A stretch of DNA of 64,000 nucleotides from Pseudofrankia coriaricola. Lineage in GTDB: Bacteria; Actinomycetota; Actinomycetes; Frankiales; Frankiaceae. This document shows, piece by piece, positions 34,569 through 43,498 of the stretch. The stretch covers positions 146,788 to 210,787 of the forward strand of contig NZ_MBLO01000259.1 of the NCBI RefSeq assembly GCF_001854805.1, given 5' to 3'. A program made the position numbers and the translations under genes. Each line of letters begins with the position of its first letter. Position 1 is the first letter of the stretch. Below the pieces are notes generated by a model. The model searched no databases. It worked only from the letters and a program-made list of their open reading frames with translations, and was not told the DNA's origin.

Positions 34569-34721
34569 CGCGAGTGCGGCCGGCCCGACTGCGCGCTGCT
34601 GTTCGTCGATGAGAGCCGTGCGGGAGTACGTCGGTGGTGCTCGATGGACGACTGCGGTGCCCGGTCGAAGATGACGGCGTACCGGGCCCGCAGAGCCACA
34701 GGTACCGGCGATGGGGTGTGA
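34569..34721 (+). pseudogene. CGNR zinc-finger (ABATE-type) regulator, C-terminal fragment
   Basis: About 50 residues: VRECGRPDCALLFVDESRAG then VRRWCSMDDCGARSKMTAYR. Four zinc-ligand Cys and the CGxR motif are kept, with Asn changed to Ala. The N-terminal ABATE domain is absent, as the upstream frame has no similarity. It is a broken regulator. Confidence 0.6.
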
Positions 34722-34794
34722 ACCGCGTCGCACAGTCCCCCGTGCCGCTCGCCCGAGGCCGCCTCCCACCCACCCGACCGACCGACCTGGGAGC

Positions 34795-34925
34795 CATTCG
34801 TACGTATCGCCCGAGCCGTCCACCTCGTGCTCACCGTCGCCGACATCGACCGGACCGTCGGCTAATACTCCCGCGTCCTGGGAATGCGGCCAGTTACTCT
34901 CGGCGACGCGGCGGCGGTACACGAC
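34795..34925 (+). pseudogene. VOC/glyoxalase-type protein, N-terminal fragment
   Basis: ARAVHLVLTVADIDRTVG, a TAA stop, then YSRVLGMRPVTLGDA. This is the first beta-alpha unit of a vicinal-oxygen-chelate protein with one in-frame stop. The rest has been replaced by the NDH-2 fragment. Confidence 0.6.
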
Positions 34926-35308
34926 GTGACCAGGGACGGGGCACCCGCCGGGCAGACCGCGCAGCACGCCGTCCGTCAGGGGGCCGCCGCCGGGCGCAAC
35001 GTCGCCGCCTCGGTCGGCTACGGCACGGCGCGGCCGTACCGCCACCGTGACCTCGGGTTCGTCGTCGACCTCGGTGGCGCCGACGCGGTCGCCAACCCGC
35101 TCGGGATCCGGATTTCGGGCGTCCCGGCCGCCGCGGTCACCGTGCCTATCACCTGCTCGCCCTCGGCGCGGGCACCAACCGGGCACACGTGGCGGCCGAC
35201 TGGCTGCTGGCCACGGCGGTTCCCGAACAGGTGGTCCAGCTCGGGTTTCTGCCCCCGCCCAAGGTGACGATCACCGAGATCGAGGACAGCTACCTCTACC
35301 CCGGGTGA
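34926..35308 (+). pseudogene. NDH-2-type NAD(P)/FAD oxidoreductase, C-terminal fragment, frameshifted
   Basis: GQTAQHAVRQGAAAGRNVAA, PYRHRDLGFVVDLGGADAVA and NPLGIRISGVPAAAVT match the C-terminal half of type II NADH dehydrogenases (quinone side and membrane-anchoring region). Near 35146 the frame shifts, and the other frame continues YHLLALGAGTNRAHVAADWL to a TGA after DSYLYPG. The FAD-binding N-terminus is missing. Confidence 0.65.
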
Positions 35309-35443
35309 GGCAACCTGCTGTGCCTGGACGGCCTCAGCGCGGGGGGGCGCCAGGGCCAAGGTCGATACCGCCGCCGACATGCGGTACTGGGCCAGATCGC
35401 CTAATCCGCGACTCGGTGGGCGAGCGCGGGGGACGATCGGGTC

Positions 35444-36280
35444 ATGGTCCGAATCGCGGCAGTTGGAGATCTCCACGTCACCACCGGCTCCGCGGCCCGG
35501 CTTCGGCCTCTGTACGAGCGCGCGGCCGACGTGGCCGACATCCTCCTTCTAGCCGGGGATCTGACCGAGGACGGCAGTATCGATTCCGCCGCGGAGGCCC
35601 GCGACCTGTTCGGTGGGCTGGACCTGCCGGTGATCGCCGTTCTCGGGAACCATGATTACAACCGCGGCGAAGAGGCGGCGTTCGCAGAGATGCTGACCGG
35701 CGCCGGCGTGACCGTGCTGGAGGGGGCGTCAACGGTCGTCGACACCGCTGGAGGACAGGTCGGGATCGCCGGCGTGAAGGGATTCGCTGGAGGTTTCACC
35801 GGCCGCGCGGCCACCGCGCACGGTGAGCAGGAAATGAAGGCGTTCGCCCGGCATGCCGCGACGACCGCGCAGGCCTTGCGAGGCGCGCTGGAGCAGCTCG
35901 ACGTTGACGTGCGGGTGGCGCTCACGCACTATGCGCCGACCCGGGACACCCTCGTAGGCGAGCCGTTGGAGCTGTACCCGTTCCTGGGCAGCCACCTCCT
36001 CGGCGCGGCGATCGACGGGGAACCCCCGCCCGGCGCGACGACCAGGACAGACGACGTTCATGGGACCGGGACGTCTGACCACCGGATAGGCGACGAACAC
36101 CCCCGCGACCTGGTCCCAGGCGCCCGGCGCCAGGTCACGCTGGCCCTGCACGGCCACGCGCACTACGGGACCGAGGTCGGCGTGACGCCCGCCGGCACCG
36201 CGGTACGCAACGTTGCCGCGCCGGTCATCGGCGCCCCGTTCGCCGTCTACCAGCTTCCGGAGGCGGTCCGCATCGGGTGA
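35444..36280 (+). CDS. calcineurin-type metallophosphoesterase
   Basis: 278 residues with all five metal motifs: AVGDLHV, LLAGDLTEDG, VLGNHDYNRG, ALTHYAPT and HGHAHYGTEVG. They bind two metal ions for phosphoester hydrolysis. No signal peptide. A loop of about 45 residues rich in Gly, Thr and Asp (near 200-235) is inserted before the last motif and is unusual. The substrate cannot be inferred. It stands alone, after the zone of gene fragments. Confidence 0.9.
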   Translation: MVRIAAVGDLHVTTGSAARLRPLYERAADVADILLLAGDLTEDGSIDSAAEARDLFGGLDLPVIAVLGNHDYNRGEEAAFAEMLTGAGVTVLEGASTVVDTAGGQVGIAGVKGFAGGFTGRAATAHGEQEMKAFARHAATTAQALRGALEQLDVDVRVALTHYAPTRDTLVGEPLELYPFLGSHLLGAAIDGEPPPGATTRTDDVHGTGTSDHRIGDEHPRDLVPGARRQVTLALHGHAHYGTEVGVTPAGTAVRNVAAPVIGAPFAVYQLPEAVRIG

Positions 36281-36369
36281 TGCGCGACGCCCCGAGCGGG
36301 CCGGCCGAAACCGCCGCCGTCGCGAACGTGGTCCGGCCCGGATCCGGACCGGACCCGGACGCCTGCTCG

Positions 36370-37038
36370 CTACAGGTGGGCCCCGCCGCCGTCACCGACG
36401 AAATCGAACAGCCGGATGTCGAGCCGGTACGGCAACGTCGGTCCGACCAGCCGGTGGGTTCCCACACCGATCAGGAAGCCGTCCTCGACGTCGAACCCCA
36501 CCTCCTCGAACCCGGTCGCGGCGAACCAGGAGCGCACGGTGGGAGTGAGATCAGGTGAACGGCGATGACGTGTCCAGATCACGGTCGCGGCCGGCCGGCA
36601 CAGCCGGGGCAGCTGCTCGACGGTGTGCCGCACGTCGGCGTCGCTGACATTGCCGAACACTCCGCAGACCAGGGCGATGTGCGCCGGCGCAATGCCCTCG
36701 TACGCACCAAGGTCCGATGCGTCCCCGACCACGACCCGTACACCATCCAGGCCGGCGGACCTCGCCGCCCGCTCCGCGTCGGTGGCAAGATCGGGGTCGA
36801 GCTCGACGAGCCTGGCCCGGACGTCGTCACGACGCTCATGGTCGACCAGTGCGCCCAGGATGTCGCGGCCCTGGCCCGCGCACATGCTCAGCACCCGGAT
36901 CTGCCCCGGTGGCTGGTCGTCCAGGGCCTGCCGGATGCGCCGCTGGACGATGGCGAGGCGACGGCTCAGCGACGACCCCGTGACGTCGTACCGCCGGTGC
37001 CAGTCGACCCAATGACGCTCCGAAGCGGGACGATTCAC
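36370..37038 (-). CDS. class I SAM-dependent methyltransferase
   Basis: 222 residues. SAM-binding motif I VLSMCAGQGRDILGAL, motif II VELDPDLATDAERAARSAG, then VVGDASDLGAY and ALVCGVFGNVSDADV (motif IV). It belongs to the class I Rossmann-type small-molecule group. Substrate unknown. Neighbours are convergent or unrelated. Confidence 0.85.
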   Translation of the reverse strand: MNRPASERHWVDWHRRYDVTGSSLSRRLAIVQRRIRQALDDQPPGQIRVLSMCAGQGRDILGALVDHERRDDVRARLVELDPDLATDAERAARSAGLDGVRVVVGDASDLGAYEGIAPAHIALVCGVFGNVSDADVRHTVEQLPRLCRPAATVIWTRHRRSPDLTPTVRSWFAATGFEEVGFDVEDGFLIGVGTHRLVGPTLPYRLDIRLFDFVGDGGGAHL

Positions 37039-37157
37039 AAGCTCCCACCGTAGCCAGGAAAGGGATCGCGCGGCTCTGGAACAGGGATCGCGCGGCTCTG
37101 GAATCCGGAGATCGCCGAGTCCGGGGATGGCCGGACAGCCGGAGGCGCGTCCAGGCG

Positions 37158-38021
37158 CTATGACGCCACTGGAGCCGTCTTGCGCAGGCCGAGCATGCGG
37201 GTCAGAAGGCGGTCCTTGGTCCGAGTCGGAAGGCGGGACAGCATCGCCGCGGCGCGGGCATCGGCATTGGCGAGGTAGTAGGCCTTCGGCTTCGAGGCCT
37301 CGATCGCGCGCAGAACGGTGTCGGCGACGGTCTGGGGCTTCGAGGTCCTCATCGCCGCCTGCGCGCCGGCGACGGCTTCGAGCTGACGGCTGTACAGGGC
37401 GACCTTGCCCGGGTCCGCGTCGCGCAGCGCGGCCTGCGCGGCGGCGTCGGCCTTGGTGAAGATCGGGGTCTCGATAGCTCCGGGGACGACGGTCACGACG
37501 TGAATGCCCCAGGGCGCCAGTTCGACGCGGGCGGCGTCGGAGAACGAGTCGAGTGCCGCCTTGCTCGCCGAGATCGGTCCGGCGAAGGGGATCGCGACGC
37601 TCGCGCTCGGGGCGCTGATGTTCACCAGGCGGCCGCGGCCCGCTCGCAGCAACGGAAGAAACGCCTGCGCGACCTCGACCGCGCCGAAGACGTTGACGGC
37701 GAACTGGCGTTCCAGTTCGGCGGCGGCGACCAGCTCGACCGGGCCGTGGACAATCACTCCGGCGTTGTTCACCACCGCTCGCAGACCCCTGTCCCGCCGC
37801 GCGGCGGTGACCTGCTCGGCCGCGGCGCGAACGCTGCCTCGGTCGGTGACGTCCAAGCCCACGATGTCGACGTTCGGAAGGCCCTTCAGGTGCTCACCAC
37901 CGCCGCGCACGGCCGCGTAGACGTGGAGACCACGCCTGGCGAGCGTCTCGGTGATGGCCGTACCGATGCCGCCGGCGGCGCCGGTGACGAGGACCGCTGG
38001 GCGATCTGTTGGCTGCGACAC
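37158..38021 (-). CDS. short-chain dehydrogenase/reductase-like protein lacking the catalytic Tyr
   Basis: 287 residues from GTG 38021, with GTGAGG in front. ATG 38048 is also possible. NAD(P) motif LVTGAAGGIG, VVNNAGV, and the catalytic Ser in VNISAPSASVA are present. The YxxxK site reads GPISASKAA, so Tyr is Ile while Lys is kept. Without the Tyr, normal SDR redox chemistry should be lost, and the protein may bind nucleotide for another purpose. It is divergent from a PadR regulator only about 110 bp away, which probably controls it. Confidence 0.85.
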   Translation of the reverse strand: MSQPTDRPAVLVTGAAGGIGTAITETLARRGLHVYAAVRGGGEHLKGLPNVDIVGLDVTDRGSVRAAAEQVTAARRDRGLRAVVNNAGVIVHGPVELVAAAELERQFAVNVFGAVEVAQAFLPLLRAGRGRLVNISAPSASVAIPFAGPISASKAALDSFSDAARVELAPWGIHVVTVVPGAIETPIFTKADAAAQAALRDADPGKVALYSRQLEAVAGAQAAMRTSKPQTVADTVLRAIEASKPKAYYLANADARAAAMLSRLPTRTKDRLLTRMLGLRKTAPVAS

Positions 38022-38132
38022 GGAAGCCTCACATGAATGAAGTGACATGTTGGTTGAGACAGGTGCGAGCATCCACGTGGTGCTGCCGACGTGTCAAGGT
38101 GTACATGTGTCTACCGACGGGAGCGGGTGAGG

Positions 38133-38678
38133 GTGTCCCTACGACATGGGCTGCTTGGGTTGCTGGCCGAGGGACCGGCCAGCGGCTACGACCTCACCCG
38201 CCGGTTTCAGGAGACCCTCGGGCCGATCTGGCCCGCTCAGCATCCTCAGATCTATGCCGAGCTCGGCCGTCTGGCCGATGCGGGCCTGATCGAGGTGGAG
38301 AGCCGAGGACCGAGGGGGCGAAAGGCGTACGGCATCACCGGCGCCGGTCTCGACGAGGTCCGCCGCTGGCTCACCGAAGGCGAGGTCGACCACACCTTGC
38401 GCATTGAGCCCCTGCTACGTTCCGTGTTCTTCTGGCTGATGGCGCCCGACGACCTCGACGCCCATCTCGAACGGGAAGGCCGCTACTTCGCCGAGCAGGC
38501 GAACCTCTACCGCGAGCACACCACCGCCAAGGATCGCGGCGACTACGGTGACAGCCCGCAGACCCGGTCGATCCGCATCGCGGCCGAAGCCGGCGTCCGG
38601 CTCTTCCAGGCCCTGGCCGACTGGGCCGAGTGGGCCCGCGCCATGCCGCCGGTCAGCGACCCCGACCGCACAAGCTGA
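38133..38678 (+). CDS. PadR-family transcriptional regulator
   Basis: 181 residues from GTG 38133, giving the usual VSLRHGLLGLLAEGPASGYD start. The N-terminal winged HTH (IYAELGRLADAGLIEVESRG, KAYGITGAG) is followed by the C-terminal helical dimerisation part (LEREGRYFAEQANLYREH). Such regulators usually repress a divergent gene, here the SDR-like one. The space between holds two ACATGT copies (38045 and 38103), which may be the operator. Confidence 0.9.
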   Translation: MSLRHGLLGLLAEGPASGYDLTRRFQETLGPIWPAQHPQIYAELGRLADAGLIEVESRGPRGRKAYGITGAGLDEVRRWLTEGEVDHTLRIEPLLRSVFFWLMAPDDLDAHLEREGRYFAEQANLYREHTTAKDRGDYGDSPQTRSIRIAAEAGVRLFQALADWAEWARAMPPVSDPDRTS

Positions 38679-38729
38679 CCGCGTCGCCTGGCAGCTGGCA
38701 GCTGGTTCCCCCGGCGGGCCCGCTCCGCG

Positions 38730-39539
38730 GTGACGGAGTCGTCCTCGACGGTCCGCCTGCCCCAGTTGACAATCGGCGTCGAAAATGACCAACCGATCAT
38801 CTTCGGATGGTCCGCCTACGGGCCCGTTTCCGCGCTCTTTCACGGACGGCTGGCGATCATGGCCTGTGGGGGCGAGCCGGGGCGGCGGATCGACGGGCCC
38901 GTTTCTGGTAGTACCTACCTTGTGGATAAGGGGCTGCGGCGGGCGGCGTTGGCCGCGAAGGGGTTCATGCCGGAGGACGAGGGTGACGCGCTCTATGCCG
39001 CGGCGAGAACGGTGCCGGCGGGTGGGCTGATCCTCGAGGTCGGCTCCTACTGCGGGAAGTCGACGATCTACCTTGCGGCGGCCGCTCGGGAGGCGGGGGC
39101 CCAGGTCGTGACGGTCGACCACCACCGCGGCTCGGACGAGAACCAGGCCGGCTGGGAGCACCACGACCCGACGGTGGTCGACCCGCGCACCGGCCGGATG
39201 GACACGCTGCCCTTCCTGCGCCGCAACCTCGAGGACGCGGGCGTGGAGGACGTCGTCACCCTCGTCATCGGACGCACGGAGCAGGTCGGCGGCTGGTGGA
39301 CGACACCCGTCTCCCTGCTGTTCATCGACGGCGGGCACGCCGAGTACCAGGCCCAGGCGGACTACGAGGCGTGGGCGCACCACGTCGCGCCGGGCGGCAC
39401 GCTGCTCATCCACGACGTGTTCCCCGACCCCGCGGACGGCGGCCAGGCCCCGTACCACATCTTCTTGCGAGCGCTGGACGACGGTTTCAAGGAGCGCTCC
39501 CGCACCGGCTCCCTGCGCGTCCTCGATCGCGTCCCCTAG
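38730..39539 (+). CDS. class I SAM-dependent methyltransferase (Methyltransferase_24 type)
   Basis: 269 residues from GTG 38730. ATG 38859 is an alternative. Motif I LILEVGSYCGKSTIYLAAAA, VVTVDHHRGSDENQAGWEH, then LLFIDGGHAEYQAQADYEAW and GGTLLIHDVFP. This fits the CmcI/macrocin-type O-methyltransferase group that uses a metal. It points toward the GT4/cyclase operon on the other strand across a repeat-filled gap and may belong to the same pathway, as inference. Confidence 0.82.
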   Translation: MTESSSTVRLPQLTIGVENDQPIIFGWSAYGPVSALFHGRLAIMACGGEPGRRIDGPVSGSTYLVDKGLRRAALAAKGFMPEDEGDALYAAARTVPAGGLILEVGSYCGKSTIYLAAAAREAGAQVVTVDHHRGSDENQAGWEHHDPTVVDPRTGRMDTLPFLRRNLEDAGVEDVVTLVIGRTEQVGGWWTTPVSLLFIDGGHAEYQAQADYEAWAHHVAPGGTLLIHDVFPDPADGGQAPYHIFLRALDDGFKERSRTGSLRVLDRVP

Positions 39540-39582
39540 CGAGCCACCCGCCCGCCAATCCCCGACTGGCCCGGCTACCTGC

Positions 39583-39610
39583 TTTATTGCCAGTTAACTT
39601 CCATTAACTG
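39583..39610. promoter_or_regulatory. AT-rich palindromic site resembling the 3690 operator
   Basis: TTTATTGCCAGTTAAC (39583-39598) matches 14 of 16 bases of the operator at 3690. CAGTTAA ... TTAACTG (39591-39597, 39604-39610) forms a palindrome. It lies in a gap between converging genes, not in a promoter position. Confidence 0.4.
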
Positions 39611-39699
39611 CCACTGAACGGATACCCAAAGTAACGAGCCCATCTGGGCCGCCAGCGACCTCGCCATACCCAGCGACAGGGAACCGGCAACGCCACCAC

Positions 39700-40050
39700 G
39701 GCCCAGTGGCAACAAATCAGCGCTGCGCCAACGCGGCCGCCCCATGGGTTTTGAGCCAGACGGGCCCGTGTCATACGCCTACGGGCCCGGATGTCCAGCC
39801 GCGATGGCCCGCGACACCGTCCCAGCGACCAGTAAACGGATCTCAGCCACACGTGGCGACAGCGCATCGGATCTCAGCCACACGTGGCGACAGCGCATCG
39901 GCGCAATGCCCGGGGTCCCTGCCGGATCGGCGAAGCCGATCTGGGAGGTCTGCCAGCCACGTCGTCAGCCCAGTCCAAGCCCTACCACCGCCATATGCCT
40001 GGGCCCGGAACCACGCGGGGAGGGCGCCCAGCGCCCGACACGGGGCGAGC
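39700..40050. repeat. dispersed palindromic repeat, copy C (inverted), with 31-bp tandem duplication
   Basis: The gap 39540-40062 has no gene. CCGGGGTCCCTGCCGGATCG then CGATCTGGGAGG repeats the hairpin arm of copies A and B. CCACCGCCATATGCC and GGAACCACGCGGGG are the second block in reverse orientation. A 31-bp unit starting GGATCTCAGCCACACGTGGC is present twice in tandem at 39838-39868 and 39869-39899. Confidence 0.7.
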
Positions 40051-40062
40051 GCGTCCAGCGCC

Positions 40063-41430
40063 TCACCCCGACAGGCGGGTGCTCTCGCGCCCGCCCTCGG
40101 TGAGGCGCTCGGCGAGCGGGCCGCTGGCCCAGGTGGCGAGCAGCGGGGCCGGCTCGCAGTCGCAGGCCAGTTCCAGCTGTTCCCCGCTACGCGGAAGCGG
40201 CGGGATCCGGCCCACCGGCAGGGCCGCGGCCCCGGGATGGGATCTGTCCCCGGGCTGGATGGGCTCCAGGATGGTCATCGGCTCGGGCAGGTCGTCGCCG
40301 CGGAAGACCGCCTCGCTGACGCCGCCGGCGAGCACGTCGACGGCGAGGATGACGGCGGCCGCCGTGTAGGAGCTGTGTTCCACCGGCCAGTGGCAGCCGG
40401 TCTCGAACTGCCAGCCGGTCCAGTAGGCGCCGTCGTCGTGGCGCAGGTGCTGCATGTCGTCGACGAGTGTGCGCGCCGCGGCCGTCTCCCCGGCCAGGTG
40501 CATCGCGATCGCGAGTTCGCACGTCTCGGCGCCGGTGACCCATGGCTCGTCGTCGACACACCGGATACCCAGGCCGTCGACGACGAAGTCGTCCCAGCGC
40601 TCGCGTAGCCGGGCCAGGCCCTCGGCGCCCTTGAGCGCGCCGCCGATCACCGGGTAGTACCAGTCCATCGACCAGCGATCGGTCGGCAGGAAGTACTCGG
40701 GGTGGGCACGCACCGCGTGCGCGAGCGCGCCGGTGGCCAGTTCCCAGCCTGGCTGCGCCTCGCCGACGAGGTTGGCGAGGCCAAGCCCACAGCGCAGGCT
40801 GTGCAGGGTGCTGGCGCATCCGGTGACCAGGGCCGCCGGGTAGTCGCTGCCGTCGGCCGACCGGGCCCACCAGATCTGGCCGCTGGGAGCCTGCATGTCG
40901 ACCACGAAGTCCAGCGCGGCCCGGACCACGGGCCACATCCGGGCAACGAACGCGCGGTCGCCGGTGCGCCGCCAGTGGTGCCAGACCGCGGTGGCGACGT
41001 AGGCGCACTGGTTGCTGTCGGCGTGGTCCTGCTTGACGACGCCGCCCACCGTGCTGCCCGCCCACGAGCCGTCGGGGCGCTGGTTGCGCACCAGCCAGTC
41101 CCAGCCCCGCTGGGCCGCGTCCTGCCGGCCGCCGATCTCGAGCGCCATCACGCATTCGAGATGGTCCCAGGCCTCGGTGTGGCCGCCGGCGAACCAGGGG
41201 ATCGCGCCGTCCGGCTCCTGCATGGCGACAAGCGCGTCGGCCGTCGCGACGATCTCGGCGCGGCTCAGCAACGGCGCGGGCCACGGCGCCGGCGCGGGCC
41301 GGGCCGGGCGATCGGGCCGCCTGATCTGTTCGGGCCAACCCGGCCGCTGACCGGGCCGGTCGGGCCGGTCGGGCATCGTGAGCCCGTCCGGCCGGAGCAG
41401 GTGCGGATCGGGCTGCTCAGCCGACACCAC
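40063..41430 (-). CDS. prenyltransferase/squalene-cyclase-repeat-like protein
   Basis: 455 residues from GTG 41430, overlapping the methyltransferase gene by 14 bp. After a Pro/Arg-rich N-terminus of about 45 residues, it has alpha/alpha-barrel repeats of the terpene-cyclase/glycosidase toroid kind: LVAMQEPDGAIPWF, WDWLVRNQRPDGSWAG and DGAYWTGWQFETGCHWPVEH. The QW-like DGSW pattern resembles prenyltransferase/squalene oxidase repeats, but no DxDD catalytic motif is seen. The enzyme class is therefore open. Its operon partners suggest it acts on a glycolipid or saccharide. Confidence 0.75.
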   Translation of the reverse strand: MVSAEQPDPHLLRPDGLTMPDRPDRPGQRPGWPEQIRRPDRPARPAPAPWPAPLLSRAEIVATADALVAMQEPDGAIPWFAGGHTEAWDHLECVMALEIGGRQDAAQRGWDWLVRNQRPDGSWAGSTVGGVVKQDHADSNQCAYVATAVWHHWRRTGDRAFVARMWPVVRAALDFVVDMQAPSGQIWWARSADGSDYPAALVTGCASTLHSLRCGLGLANLVGEAQPGWELATGALAHAVRAHPEYFLPTDRWSMDWYYPVIGGALKGAEGLARLRERWDDFVVDGLGIRCVDDEPWVTGAETCELAIAMHLAGETAAARTLVDDMQHLRHDDGAYWTGWQFETGCHWPVEHSSYTAAAVILAVDVLAGGVSEAVFRGDDLPEPMTILEPIQPGDRSHPGAAALPVGRIPPLPRSGEQLELACDCEPAPLLATWASGPLAERLTEGGRESTRLSG

Positions 41431-42220
41431 GCCTGGTCTCCTCCAGCTTCGTGAACGTGGCGACCGCCGCCTGAGCCTCCATCAGCTCCGACGCCATCCC
41501 GGCCGCGACGGGCGGTTTGCACAGGTAGAGCACCACGCTCTTCCCGAGCACCGGGTTGAGCGCCTGCTCGGTCCACCGGGTCAGCCTGGGGCGCTTCATC
41601 ATGTCCCACACCAGAAGGCGGTGGTAAAGCTTCGTGGCCGGATGGTCGTCGTCGTGGACACCGACGAGACAACGTAGCCACCAGTACGGCGAGTGCAGCG
41701 CGTGGGCCTGGTGGCCGCCGACGTACTCCAGGCCGGCGGCCGTCAGCCGGCCACGCAACTCGCCCCGGCGGTAGATACGCACATGGCCGCCCTCGACGGA
41801 GTGGTAGCCGGTGGACAGGCCCCAGCACACCCGTTCCGGCAGCCAGGCCGGCACGGTCACGGCCGCGAGCCCGCCGGGTCGCAGCACCCGGACCAACTCG
41901 GCCATCGCCTTCTCATCCGCCGGCAGGTGCTCGAGGATCTCGGCCGCGATCACCCGGTCGAACGTCGCGTCCGCGAACGGCAGGCGGAACGCGTCGCCAC
42001 GCACGGCGCCCGCCCTCGCTCGCTCCGGCACCTGGCCTTCGGCGGCCATCGCGGCGAGCATGCCGCCCACGGCCACCACGTCGCCGAACGAGTAGTCGAG
42101 CGCCACGACGTCGGCGCCGCGGCGATAGGCCTCGAACGCATGCCGTCCGGCCCCGCAGCCGAGGTCGAGCACACGCTCGCCGGGGCCTACCGGGAACTGG
42201 TTGAAGTCAACTGTCAGCAT
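41417..42220 (-). CDS. class I SAM-dependent methyltransferase in GT4 operon
   Basis: 267 residues. Motif I VLDLGCGAGRHAFEAYRRG, VVALDYS, then LPFADATFDRVIAAEILEHL and LVRVLRPGGLAAVTVPAWLP, a standard UbiE/Methyltransf_11 core. The C-terminal 100 residues are unusual, with aromatic HSPYWWLRCL and basic stretches that may touch the membrane. It begins 3 bp after the glycosyltransferase and runs into the cyclase-like gene, so the three are one operon. Confidence 0.87.
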   Translation of the reverse strand: MLTVDFNQFPVGPGERVLDLGCGAGRHAFEAYRRGADVVALDYSFGDVVAVGGMLAAMAAEGQVPERARAGAVRGDAFRLPFADATFDRVIAAEILEHLPADEKAMAELVRVLRPGGLAAVTVPAWLPERVCWGLSTGYHSVEGGHVRIYRRGELRGRLTAAGLEYVGGHQAHALHSPYWWLRCLVGVHDDDHPATKLYHRLLVWDMMKRPRLTRWTEQALNPVLGKSVVLYLCKPPVAAGMASELMEAQAAVATFTKLEETRRGVG

Positions 42221-42223
42221 TGG

Positions 42224-43498
42224 TTACCGAAGCGCCGCGACTCGCTCGGCGTACCAGTCGGCCGTCGCGGCGCTCGCCACCTGCCAGGAGAACCGCTCCT
42301 CGACGCGACGGCGCCCGCCGGCGCCAAGGCGAGCCCGAAGCTCCGGGTCGCCGAGCAGCCGGCTGATGGCCACGGCCAGGGCGTCCGCGTCGCCCGGCGG
42401 CACGGTGAGGGCCGCCTCGCCGTCCGGGCCCGTCACCTCCGGCAGTGCTCCGGCGGTGGTCGCGACGAGCGGCAGGCCGCAGGCCATCTCCTCGACGGCC
42501 GGCAGGCTGAAACCCTCGTAGAGGGAGGGCACGGCCGCGACCTCGGCGGACCGCAGCAGGTCGACGAGTTCGGACTGTTCGAGGTTGGACCGGAAGGTGA
42601 CCGCATCGGTCAGGCCCAGCTCGCTCACCTGGCGCGCGGCGGCGCCACCGGGACGGGCCTTGCCGACGCAGACGACGTGCGCGTCCTCCCGCTCGGCTCT
42701 GATCTTCGCCAGCGCCTCCAGCAGCACCAGAAGCCCCTTGAGCGGGACGTCGGCGCTGGTGACGACCGCGATCCGACCGGGAACCTTGGGAATAGACGGG
42801 TTCGGCGAGAACGCCTCGTGGTCGGTGCCGAGCGGAACGGTGTGCATCCGGTCGGACGTGAGGCCCATGTCCGCGATGATGTCGGTGCGCGAGCTCTCCG
42901 ACGGGATGACAATGCCATCCAGCCGGCGGGCGACCCGGGCCTGCATGGGCAGGAACGAATACCAGCGACGGACGCCGAAGCGGGCCTTCGCCCCCTTCGT
43001 CGCCTCCAAGTGCAGCCGGCGATCGACGGTGATCGGATGGTGCACCGTCGCGACCAGCGGAACGCCGTGCGGCGCCAGTGCCTGGCGCAGCCTCAGCATC
43101 CCGTAGCCCAGGGTCTGGTTGTCGTGCACGATGTCGAACGGCGGCGGGACGCCCTTACGGGGCCGCAGCGCCTGGTACGCACGCAGACTGAACGCGAGCG
43201 GCTCGGAGAACTGTCCCGTCCGCATCATCACGAACTCCGTCAGCGAGGCCACGTCGCGCAGTTCACGCGGCGACGGCCAGCGGAAGGGGTCCGCCTCGCC
43301 CCACAGGTCCAGGCTCGGCAGCCGCTGCAGCTCGACCCCGTCATCCACGTCCGGGTACGGAGGCCCGCTGACCACCGTCACCTGATGGCCGAGCCCGATG
43401 AGCTGACGGGACAGCTGGCGGATGTACACACCCTGGCCCCCGCAGGTCGGGAGACTGCGGTACGACAGCAACGCGATCCGCAACGGTGCCCCTCCCAT
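42224..43498 (-). CDS. GT4-family glycosyltransferase
   Basis: 424 residues. GT-B fold: N-terminal RIALLSYRSLPTCGGQGVYI with the glycine-rich acceptor loop, and VVATVHHPITVD. The C-terminal donor domain begins RIAVVTSADVPLKGL and has the E-x7-E motif SLYEGFSLPAVEEMACGLPL. It is a retaining transferase that adds a sugar from a nucleotide donor to a lipid or saccharide. It is first in the operon with a methyltransferase and a cyclase-repeat protein. The acceptor is unknown. Confidence 0.9.
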   Translation of the reverse strand: MGGAPLRIALLSYRSLPTCGGQGVYIRQLSRQLIGLGHQVTVVSGPPYPDVDDGVELQRLPSLDLWGEADPFRWPSPRELRDVASLTEFVMMRTGQFSEPLAFSLRAYQALRPRKGVPPPFDIVHDNQTLGYGMLRLRQALAPHGVPLVATVHHPITVDRRLHLEATKGAKARFGVRRWYSFLPMQARVARRLDGIVIPSESSRTDIIADMGLTSDRMHTVPLGTDHEAFSPNPSIPKVPGRIAVVTSADVPLKGLLVLLEALAKIRAEREDAHVVCVGKARPGGAAARQVSELGLTDAVTFRSNLEQSELVDLLRSAEVAAVPSLYEGFSLPAVEEMACGLPLVATTAGALPEVTGPDGEAALTVPPGDADALAVAISRLLGDPELRARLGAGGRRRVEERFSWQVASAATADWYAERVAALR

